DNA of 6,182 nt, taken from Comamonadaceae bacterium. Lineage in GTDB: Bacteria > Pseudomonadota > Gammaproteobacteria > Burkholderiales > Burkholderiaceae_C. Below, piece after piece: positions 1 through 5,058 of this stretch. A program made the translations under genes and the position numbers. The notes beneath the pieces were generated by a model. It ran no database searches, was not told where the DNA came from, and was given only the letters and a program-made list of their open reading frames with translations. Numbering within the stretch: the stretch's first letter is position 1; the number at the start of each line of letters is the position of its first letter. The stretch is from the NCBI GenBank assembly GCA_947483455.1, contig CANKNK010000108.1, forward strand, positions 1-6,182, given 5' to 3'.

Positions 1-169
1 CGCGCTAGCGCCTTTTGTGCGGCAATTTGCCCACACCGACAGGGCCTGGTTTGCGGCGCAGCAGTGGCCACATTTAGTGCGATGGCTGGAGGAGTTTGAA
101 GACTCGGCAGCTTTTGCAGCCATCATGCACAAATACCACCCTTGGATGCCGTCGTCTGCATCGGTGTGA
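1..169 (+). CDS. Glutathione S-transferase-like protein, C-terminal end (5' partial)
   Basis: This is the 3' end of a + strand gene that starts before the window. The readable frame begins at base 2 and gives 55 codons, then TGA at 167-169. The peptide runs ALAPFVRQFAHTDRAWF, then WPHLVRWLEEFE, and ends near MHKYHPWMPS. Alternating aromatic and hydrophobic helix residues, the FVRQF..TDR..WF pattern and the KY-x-x-W tail resemble the C-terminal all-alpha domain of cytosolic glutathione S-transferases common in Burkholderiales. The N-terminal thioredoxin-like domain, with its glutathione-binding residues, is outside the window, so activity and subclass cannot be judged. The gene converges on the peptidyl-prolyl isomerase gene, leaving 60 bases between the two stop codons. 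The family call rests on recalled resemblance in a short fragment. Confidence 0.65.
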   Translation, partial: ALAPFVRQFAHTDRAWFAAQQWPHLVRWLEEFEDSAAFAAIMHKYHPWMPSSASV

Positions 170-193
170 ACCACTGCGCGCGCCCTAGCACTT

Positions 194-219
194 GCGCCGG
201 TTTGGGCGCGGCCCCGGCG
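194..219. other. GC-rich hairpin between convergent genes
   Basis: The 60-base gap between the convergent stops (170-229) holds overlapping GC-rich inverted repeats. CGCCGG at 195-200 can pair with CCGGCG at 214-219, or alternatively GCGCC at 194-198 with GGCGC at 205-209. Neither strand has a T-run after the stem, so this is not a standard intrinsic terminator. Its position just past both stop codons suggests a 3'-end-protecting or weak bidirectional termination structure, but this is inference only. Confidence 0.3.
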
Positions 220-229
220 AAAGATCCGC

Positions 230-1018
230 TTATTCCACCTTGGCGGACTTCATCAGTTTTTGCACATACTCCGCCCGATCATTGGCCATGACGGCATTGA
301 TGACTTGTTGCTTGCTCTCGTCAAAAGTAGGAACTTTGTATTTGCGCTTTGCAACTAGCTTGAGCACCTGCCATCCATCTGGTGTCTGAATCGGCAAGGC
401 GGTGACACCGCCCAACGCCATATTCGCCAGGACATTAGAGAACAAGGGGTTGATCTGGTTCGTTAACAACCAACCTAGGTTGCCACCGCCCTTTGCACTG
501 GGATTAATGGATTTTTCAGATGCCAATTTATCGAAGGCCGCACCCTCTTTGGCTGCCTTGATGACGGCCTTGGCTTCGGTCTCGGTGGCGGTCACGATAT
601 GGCTGATCTGGTATTCCTCGGCATCGGCCAGCACATCGGCTTGACGCTTGTACTCGGCGCGCAGTCTTTCCTCCGAGGGTTTCACTTTTTCATTTTGCTT
701 GGCGATCAATGTATCGCTTAGCAATACGTTTTGCTGCAATGCCAATTGGGCCTTGATCGCAGTATCTTTGTCCAAGCCCTGCTTGCGCGCCTCTTGGGCC
801 AGCACCTCCCGGGTCACCAGTTCATTGCGCAGTTGATTGCGCAACTCCGCGCTGTCAGTAGCCCCCTGGGCCAGCGCATTGTTCAGCATGACATCCATCA
901 ACTCCGAGCCCAGCCTCACGCCATTGACACTTACCACCACCTTCGGTGCATCGGCAGCATAGGCCGCCATCACCATCCAAACGCCTAAACCGGCGAATAT
1001 CCATTTTTTATGCGTCAT
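230..1018 (-). CDS. Exported parvulin-type peptidyl-prolyl cis-trans isomerase (PpiC/SurA-like)
   Basis: This gene encodes a 262-residue peptidyl-prolyl cis-trans isomerase, expected to help fold exported or outer-membrane proteins in the periplasm. The N-terminus is a Sec signal: lysines at 4-5, a hydrophobic stretch at about 6-20, and an AYA site giving probable cleavage after Ala21. No lipobox cysteine is present. Residues about 25-125 form a charged helical SurA-N/PrsA-like chaperone region. Residues about 136-222 form the PpiC rotamase domain, with the ISHIV strand (His140), the FDKLA helix, GGGNLGW at 177-183, Phe193, and TPDGWQVLKL near 212-221. A helical tail follows. The length suits single-rotamase members; full SurA is longer with two parvulin domains. 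The start is ATG at 1018, with AAGG 11 bases upstream, a rather long spacing. The gene lies 103 bases downstream of the acyl-CoA dehydrogenase gene; functional linkage to it is doubtful. Confidence 0.9.
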   Translation of the reverse strand: MTHKKWIFAGLGVWMVMAAYAADAPKVVVSVNGVRLGSELMDVMLNNALAQGATDSAELRNQLRNELVTREVLAQEARKQGLDKDTAIKAQLALQQNVLLSDTLIAKQNEKVKPSEERLRAEYKRQADVLADAEEYQISHIVTATETEAKAVIKAAKEGAAFDKLASEKSINPSAKGGGNLGWLLTNQINPLFSNVLANMALGGVTALPIQTPDGWQVLKLVAKRKYKVPTFDESKQQVINAVMANDRAEYVQKLMKSAKVE

Positions 1019-1121
1019 CGTGGGTGCTACCTTGTCGTTATGTTAGTTTGAAAATTTATGGGCATTTTGCCAAGCCAGTGCCTCTGCCGCGAAGCCCAAC
1101 AACGCGCATACCAGTGTGCGC
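1019..1121. other. Spacer between acyl-CoA dehydrogenase and isomerase genes
   Basis: This is a 103-base gap between two same-strand genes. Immediately after the dehydrogenase stop, GCGCA (1104-1108) and TGCGC (1117-1121) could form a five-pair stem, but no T-run follows on the minus strand, so a terminator is not supported. The part nearer the isomerase is AT-richer, but I found no pair of promoter boxes at good spacing. Whether the isomerase has its own promoter is undecided. Confidence 0.3.
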
Positions 1122-2942
1122 TTAAAACGCTTCCAGTGCCAATGCCGTCACCGCGTCGGCGCCATCGACAATGCTATCGCGCAAGCCCGGCACTTTGGTC
1201 AGTATATGGTCGGCATAAAAACGCGCGGTACTGATTTTGGCTTGCATGAATTCTTTATCGACACCGGCCGCCAATTGTGCCTGCGCGACCAGCAAGGAGC
1301 GGCCCATTTGCCAACCAGCCATCAAGTTGCCCGCCAGCATCAAGTAGGGCACGCTACCCGCATAGACTGCATTGGGGCTGGCTTTGGAATGTCCGGCCAC
1401 GAAGTCCACCACCTCCACAAAGGCGGCGCGCGCGGCGTCCAAGCGTTTGGCCATCGCCAGCGCATCCGCGCTGCCATCGGCTCGCAAATCGGTCACCGTG
1501 GCAGCTACTTGGGCGGCGATGGCCTTGGCGGCCTGACCTCCGTCACGCGCGGTTTTGCGGCCTACCAGGTCATTGGCCTGGATGGCGGTGGTGCCTTCGT
1601 AAATCGTCAAAATTTTGGCGTCGCGGTAGTACTGCGCCACGCCGGTCTCTTCGATAAAGCCCATGCCACCATGCACTTGTACCGCCATGGAGGTGACCTC
1701 CAGACTCATCTCGGTGCTAAAGCCTTTGACCAGCGGCACCATAAACTCGTAAAAGGTCTGGTGCTCTTTGCGGGTTTGCGCATCCGGGTGGTGGTGGGCC
1801 ACATCAAAGGCAGCCGCTGCCACCGAGGCCAGTGCGCGGCAGCCTTGCACATAGGCGCGCATGGTCATGAGCATGCGGCGCACATCCGGGTGGTGGATGA
1901 TGGGTGCGCTGCTATTCATCGAGCCATCGACCGGGCGGCTTTGCACCCGATCGCGCGCGAACTGGGCCGCTTTTTGGTAGGCCCGCTCCGCCACGGCAAT
2001 ACCTTGCACGCCCACGCCATAACGGGCGGCGTTCATCATGATGAACATATATTCGAGGCCCCGGTTTTCTTGGCCGACCAGAAATCCTTGGGCGCCTGGG
2101 CCTGCGCTATCGGCCAGCGAACCGGCCAAGCCGTCGCCAAATTGCAGCACCGCCGTAGGGCTGGCTTTGATACCCATTTTGTGTTCGATGCTGACGCACT
2201 GCACATCGTTGCGCGCAGCAGGATGACCCTGCGCGTCGACCACAAACTTAGGTACCACAAACAGGCTGATACCTTTGACGCCTTCGGGCGCTCCCTGCAC
2301 CCGGGCCAGCACCAGATGGACGATGTTTTCGGCCATGTCATGCTCACCCCAGGTGATGTAAATCTTGGTACCAAAAATGCGGTAGGTGCCGTCAGGCTGT
2401 GGCTCGGCGCGCGTGCGCACCAGCGCCAGATCGCTACCGGCTTGGGGCTCGGTCAGGTTCATGGTGCCGGTCCACTGGCCACTGACAATTTTTTCTAGGT
2501 AAATCGCTTTGAGTTCGTCCGAGCCTGCGGTCAACAAGGCCTCGATAGCGCCGTCGCTGAGCAAGGGGCACAGTGCAAAACTCATGTTGGCCGAGTTCTG
2601 CATTTCACCGCACATAGCGCCAATGGTTTTGGGCAGGCCCTGGCCACCAAATTCCACCGGGTGTTGCAAGCCCTGCCAGCCCGCCTCGGCAAACTGCTGA
2701 TAAGCCTCTTTGAAGCCCGGTGTAGCGGTGACCACGCCATTGTTCCAAGCGCTGGGGTTTTGGTCACCCGCCCAGTTCAGCGGCGCCAGCACCTCTTCAT
2801 TGAACTTGGCCGCTTCTTCCAACACCGCTTGCGCCGTACCCAGGTCTGCGTCCTCAAAGCCAGGCAGTTGGGCGATCTGGTCGATGCGCGCCAGGTGCTC
2901 GATATTGAACAGCATGTCTTTGACGGGAGCGGAATAAGTCAT
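1122..2942 (-). CDS. Long-form acyl-CoA dehydrogenase (about 600-residue, FAD-dependent)
   Basis: This gene encodes an FAD enzyme of 606 residues that introduces an alpha,beta double bond into an acyl-CoA and passes electrons to ETF. Visible landmarks are the N-terminal helical domain (to about 155), the FAD/substrate loop MNLTEPQAGSDLA near 161-173, ITWGEHD around 196-202, the GGMGF helix at 425-429, and YRDAKILTIYEGT near 439-451. Glu449 in YEGT matches the catalytic base of medium-chain acyl-CoA dehydrogenase. An extra C-terminal domain of about 130 residues marks the long subfamily, which includes 3-methylmercaptopropionyl-CoA dehydrogenase (DmdC) and many unassigned fatty acyl-CoA enzymes, so the substrate cannot be named. 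I chose ATG at 2942 (MTYSAPVKD), the usual family opening. An in-frame TTG at 2975 would add 11 residues that look untypical. The Shine-Dalgarno is weak (TGAG, 7 bases upstream). The gene sits just after etfA but beyond a terminator. Confidence 0.93.
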   Translation of the reverse strand: MTYSAPVKDMLFNIEHLARIDQIAQLPGFEDADLGTAQAVLEEAAKFNEEVLAPLNWAGDQNPSAWNNGVVTATPGFKEAYQQFAEAGWQGLQHPVEFGGQGLPKTIGAMCGEMQNSANMSFALCPLLSDGAIEALLTAGSDELKAIYLEKIVSGQWTGTMNLTEPQAGSDLALVRTRAEPQPDGTYRIFGTKIYITWGEHDMAENIVHLVLARVQGAPEGVKGISLFVVPKFVVDAQGHPAARNDVQCVSIEHKMGIKASPTAVLQFGDGLAGSLADSAGPGAQGFLVGQENRGLEYMFIMMNAARYGVGVQGIAVAERAYQKAAQFARDRVQSRPVDGSMNSSAPIIHHPDVRRMLMTMRAYVQGCRALASVAAAAFDVAHHHPDAQTRKEHQTFYEFMVPLVKGFSTEMSLEVTSMAVQVHGGMGFIEETGVAQYYRDAKILTIYEGTTAIQANDLVGRKTARDGGQAAKAIAAQVAATVTDLRADGSADALAMAKRLDAARAAFVEVVDFVAGHSKASPNAVYAGSVPYLMLAGNLMAGWQMGRSLLVAQAQLAAGVDKEFMQAKISTARFYADHILTKVPGLRDSIVDGADAVTALALEAF

Positions 2943-2978
2943 GGCATATCTCAGTAAGGAAAACCAGAAAAGCAAAGC

Positions 2979-3005
2979 AAAAAAAAGGCAGCGCTAGGCT
3001 GCCTT
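2979..3005 (-). terminator. Intrinsic (rho-independent) terminator after etfA
   Basis: Read on the minus strand, AAGGCAGC (3005-2998) pairs perfectly with GCTGCCTT (2992-2985) across a five-base loop. The 3' arm runs straight into T residues; the complementary A-run at 2979-2986 gives eight consecutive Ts. The stem begins about 13 bases past the etfA stop codon. A GC-rich core followed by a U-run is the textbook arrangement. It ends or attenuates the etfBA transcript 36 bases before the acyl-CoA dehydrogenase ATG. Confidence 0.8.
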
Positions 3006-3018
3006 GGGGAGCGCTGAT

Positions 3019-3951
3019 TTACAGCGCTGCGACTAACTCGGGCACGGCCACGAAAAGGTCGGCTTCGAGGCCGTAATCGGCTACGCTGAAGATTGGTGCT
3101 TCTGCGTCTTTGTTGATCGCCACAATCACTTTGCTGTCTTTCATACCAGCGAGGTGCTGGATGGCGCCGCTGATTCCGCAGGCAATATACAGCTGGGGCG
3201 CAACGATTTTGCCGGTCTGGCCGACTTGCCAATCGTTAGGCGCGTAGCCCGCATCGACGGCAGCGCGGCTGGCGCCCATAGCCGCGCCCAGTTTGTCGGC
3301 TAGCGGGGTCATTATTTCCATGAATTTTTCGTTGGAACCCAAAGCACGGCCACCCGAGACGATGATCTTGGCCGCCGTCAATTCAGGGCGGTCATTGCGG
3401 GCAATTTCCGAACGCAAAAAGCTGACATCGGCGCTCGCGGCCTGGGCCGCCGGGGTTTCCACGGCTGCGCTGCCGCCAACGCTGGCTGCTGCATCAAAGC
3501 CGGTGGTACGCACGGTGATGACCTTGATGGCATCGCCGCTTTGCACGGTGGCAATCGCATTACCCGCGTAAATCGGGCGCTCGAAGGTATCGGGGCTTTC
3601 GACCTTGGTGATATCGGAAATTTGGGCTACGTCCAGCTTAGCGGCAACCCGCGGCGCAATGTTCTTGCCCACGGCAGTGGCGGGGAAAAGAATGTGGCTG
3701 TAGGCGCTGGCCATAGACACTACTTGCGCCGTGACGTTTTCGGCCAAACCGTTGGCAAACGCAGCGCTGTCCGCATGGATGACTTTGGCTACACCCGCCA
3801 CCGCGGCAGCGGCAGCGGCAGCACCGCCTGCGTCGTGTCCGGCGACCAGCACATGCACATCGCCACCGCATTGCACAGCAGCGGTAATAGTATTGAGGGT
3901 AGAGGGCTTGATGCCCGCGTTATCGTGTTCCGCAACGACGAGAGATGTCAT
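3019..3951 (-). CDS. etfA: Electron transfer flavoprotein, alpha subunit
   Basis: This gene encodes the FAD-carrying subunit (310 residues) of the soluble heterodimeric electron transfer flavoprotein. ETF accepts electrons from acyl-CoA dehydrogenases and other flavoprotein dehydrogenases and delivers them to ETF:ubiquinone oxidoreductase. The N-terminal ETF domain (about 1-180) opens with [19 protein letters not shown]. The C-terminal FAD domain shows SGGRALGS (199-206), GQTGKIV (244-250) and an excellent match to the ETF-alpha signature, [13 protein letters not shown] through VAIN (254-280). The length is normal. ATG at 3951 is preferred because AGGA lies 6 bases upstream and [10 protein letters not shown] is the family opening; the in-frame TTG at 3969 would swallow that ribosome site. 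The gene follows etfB by 50 bases and almost certainly shares its transcript. An unusual seven-alanine run occurs at 44-50. Confidence 0.97.
   Translation of the reverse strand: MTSLVVAEHDNAGIKPSTLNTITAAVQCGGDVHVLVAGHDAGGAAAAAAAVAGVAKVIHADSAAFANGLAENVTAQVVSMASAYSHILFPATAVGKNIAPRVAAKLDVAQISDITKVESPDTFERPIYAGNAIATVQSGDAIKVITVRTTGFDAAASVGGSAAVETPAAQAASADVSFLRSEIARNDRPELTAAKIIVSGGRALGSNEKFMEIMTPLADKLGAAMGASRAAVDAGYAPNDWQVGQTGKIVAPQLYIACGISGAIQHLAGMKDSKVIVAINKDAEAPIFSVADYGLEADLFVAVPELVAAL
3804..3821. repeat. Three tandem copies of a hexamer inside etfA
   Basis: CGGCAG occurs three times in a row on the + strand. In etfA it encodes part of a seven-alanine run (residues 44-50) in the N-terminal domain. 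In-frame hexamer gain or loss would only change alanine number, so it is probably neutral. Confidence 0.5.
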
Positions 3952-3957
3952 GGTAAA

Positions 3958-3961
3958 TCCT
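3958..3961 (-). promoter_or_regulatory. Ribosome binding site deciding the etfA start
   Basis: AGGA on the minus strand lies six bases before the ATG at 3951. It falls inside the longer TTG-initiated frame (from 3969), so it supports the shorter protein. Confidence 0.6.
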
Positions 3962-4001
3962 GGTAACAAATAGGTTGAATCATTGGGTGTCCGCGCTGGC
4001 C

Positions 4002-4751
4002 TTAGATGACCTTGGCGTCATTGCGCAGCTTCTCGACCAAGGTGGCTACGTCGGCCACTTTGATACCGGCGCTGCGGGCTGCGGGCTCGACCACTTTGAG
4101 GGTCTTGATACGTGGGGTGACGTCTACGCCCAGGTCCGCGGGGCTATAGGTATCGAGCTGCTTTTTCTTGGCCTTCATGATGTTGGGCAAGGTCACATAG
4201 CGCGGCTCGTTCAGGCGCAAATCGGTGGTGATGATGGCCGGCAGCGACAGCGTGAGGGTTTCGGAGCCGCCATCGACTTCGCGGGTGACGGTGGCTTTCC
4301 CGTCAGCCACTTCGACTTTGCTGGCAAAAGTAGCTTGCGGGCGGTCGCACAGGGCGGCGAGCATTTGGCCGGTCTGGTTGCAATCGTCGTCAATGGCCTG
4401 CTTACCCAGAATCACCAGCCCCGGTTGTTCCTTGTCCATCAAGGCCTTGAGAATTTTTGCAACGGCCAAAGGTTGCAGCTCTTCAGCGCTTTCCACCAAG
4501 ATGGCGCGGTCTGCACCAATAGCCATAGCGGTGCGTAGGGTTTCCGTGCATTGGCTGACGCCGCAGGATACGGCGATCACTTCGGTGGCTACGCCCTTTT
4601 CTTTGAGCCGGACGGCCTCTTCGATGGCGATTTCGTCAAAAGGATTCATGCTCATTTTGACGTTGGCGATATCCACACCGCTGCCATCAGATTTGACGCG
4701 GACTTTGACGTTGTAGTCCACCACGCGCTTGACCGGAACCAACACTTTCAT
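4002..4751 (-). CDS. etfB: Electron transfer flavoprotein, beta subunit
   Basis: This gene encodes the AMP-binding subunit (249 residues) that pairs with EtfA. It opens [17 protein letters not shown], followed by the conserved [19 protein letters not shown] (35-53), the VSCG strand, and [14 protein letters not shown] (116-129) of the nucleotide-binding core. The ETF-beta signature is intact at about 155-175, from VTREVDGG to [16 protein letters not shown] (188-197) corresponds to the recognition loop that docks onto acyl-CoA dehydrogenases in studied ETFs, which fits the dehydrogenase encoded nearby. Length is typical. ATG at 4751 is chosen because GGAG sits 8 bases upstream; the upstream in-frame GTG at 4760 overlaps that site. 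It is the first gene of the probable etfBA transcript, with about 150 bases of leader if the TATAAT at 4907-4912 is used. Confidence 0.97.
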   Translation of the reverse strand: MKVLVPVKRVVDYNVKVRVKSDGSGVDIANVKMSMNPFDEIAIEEAVRLKEKGVATEVIAVSCGVSQCTETLRTAMAIGADRAILVESAEELQPLAVAKILKALMDKEQPGLVILGKQAIDDDCNQTGQMLAALCDRPQATFASKVEVADGKATVTREVDGGSETLTLSLPAIITTDLRLNEPRYVTLPNIMKAKKKQLDTYSPADLGVDVTPRIKTLKVVEPAARSAGIKVADVATLVEKLRNDAKVI

Positions 4752-4759
4752 ACACACCA

Positions 4760-4763
4760 CTCC
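4760..4763 (-). promoter_or_regulatory. Ribosome binding site deciding the etfB start
   Basis: GGAG on the minus strand lies eight bases before the ATG at 4751. The alternative in-frame GTG (4760-4758) overlaps this element, so translation from the ATG is favoured. Confidence 0.65.
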
Positions 4764-4791
4764 AGAGGTAAATAAATGAACAACTCACTAT

Positions 4792-4818
4792 GGTTTGCGC
4801 CCAAACTTCGGGGCAACC
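4792..4818 (-). other. Bulged stem-loop in the etfB leader
   Basis: On the minus strand, GGTT, GC and CCC pair in order with GGG, GC and AACC around a seven-base loop, with one-base bulges between the blocks (nine pairs in all). It lies about 40 bases before the etfB start, inside the predicted leader. There is no T-run after it, so it is not a terminator. A role in RNA stability or translation is possible but unproven; it matches no riboswitch I recognise. Confidence 0.3.
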
Positions 4819-4880
4819 CAAGATTCTATGCGCCGCCCTTGTTCGTATTGCTTACAAGCAGGCTAGTAAGGCTTGATTTG

Positions 4881-4904
4881 AAAAAAGAACGATCGTGCTT
4901 TTTT
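4881..4904. promoter_or_regulatory. 24-bp near-perfect palindrome, candidate operator at the etf promoter
   Basis: A dyad centred between 4892 and 4893 has the perfect core ACGATCGT (4889-4896), flanked by AAAAAAG (4881-4887) and CTTTTTT (4898-4904). Eleven of twelve base pairs are symmetric, with one mismatch (4888/4897). On the minus strand it starts two bases after the TATAAT box and would cover the expected transcription start, a classic place for a repressor. Fatty acid and acyl-CoA oxidation genes in proteobacteria are often controlled by TetR-family repressors that bind such dyads; which regulator might act here is unknown. A weaker alternative is an AT-rich terminator for the monooxygenase transcript. 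Confidence 0.45.
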
Positions 4905-4906
4905 TA

Positions 4907-4912
4907 ATTATA
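4907..4912 (-). promoter_or_regulatory. Probable -10 box of the etfBA promoter
   Basis: The minus strand carries a perfect TATAAT at 4912-4907. The surroundings at 16-18 base spacing show no good -35 match; GCGACA at 4938-4933 resembles one but the spacing is 20. The predicted start is near 4900, giving a leader of about 150 bases before etfB. The poor -35 would fit an activator-dependent or regulated promoter. Confidence 0.45.
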
Positions 4913-4916
4913 GTGG

Positions 4917-4985
4917 CCGTTTCGCGTGCACCTGTCGCTTCTACCTTCGCTCCGACAGGCTTTTGCGTCCACGCGCCGGAAACGG
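4917..4985. repeat. Nested inverted repeats upstream of the etf promoter
   Basis: Three pairs of complementary arms are nested in order: CCGTTT (4917-4922) with AAACGG (4980-4985), CGCGTG (4923-4928) with CACGCG (4970-4975), and CCTGTCG (4931-4937) with CGACAGG (4953-4959). The apical loop is 15 bases. Together they could form one long stem with an asymmetric ten-base bulge on the 3' side of the + strand. No T-run follows on the minus strand, so it is not a standard terminator for the monooxygenase gene. Confidence 0.4.
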
Positions 4986-5058
4986 TCGCACAAGCAGGTT
5001 TCCTCTGACGCACGCGGCCCCAGGCGGACCACGGGCGCATGGCGGTCAGGCGAGGCGG

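Larger units (their letters stand above)
4752..5058. other. 307-base non-coding region upstream of etfB
   Basis: This gap separates the monooxygenase stop from the etfB start. I see no convincing gene in it: open frames crossing it have no recognisable protein pattern and no supporting ribosome site. From etfB outward it holds a bulged stem-loop (4792-4818), an AT-rich 24-bp palindrome (4881-4904), a TATAAT box on the minus strand (4907-4912), and a set of nested GC-rich inverted repeats (4917-4985). The remainder up to 5058 is GC-rich and featureless to me. The region most likely carries the etf promoter and its control sites plus the 3' end of the monooxygenase transcript. Confidence 0.6.

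Noticed and set aside
1104..1121. Possible terminator directly after the acyl-CoA dehydrogenase stop
   Set aside because: Only five continuous pairs on the minus strand and no following T-run.
1116..2498. A 460-codon open frame on the + strand antisense to the acyl-CoA dehydrogenase
   Set aside because: It mirrors codon bias of the real gene on the other strand, is rich in His/Arg/Gly/Gln without any recognised motif, and the minus-strand protein is an unmistakable family member.
2943..2975. An 11-residue N-terminal extension of the acyl-CoA dehydrogenase from TTG
   Set aside because: The extension lies in the post-terminator spacer and the family normally begins at MTYSAPVKD.
2990..3028. 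Three copies of AGCGCT around the end of etfA
   Set aside because: A six-base palindrome is expected by chance in GC-rich DNA; the copies overlap the terminator stem and etfA codons and show no regular spacing.
3541..4538. Long + strand open frames antisense to etfA and etfB
   Set aside because: No recognisable protein features, no supporting ribosome sites, and both overlap well-conserved ETF genes.
4881..4904. Reading the A6/T6 palindrome as a standard terminator
   Set aside because: The stem is mostly A-T pairs, lacks a GC-rich base, and abuts a TATAAT box at the position expected for an operator; kept only as a secondary possibility.
4852..5040. A 62-codon minus-strand frame in the gap upstream of etfB
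   Set aside because: Low-complexity basic peptide without recognisable pattern; it runs through the TATAAT box and the palindrome, which better explain the DNA.
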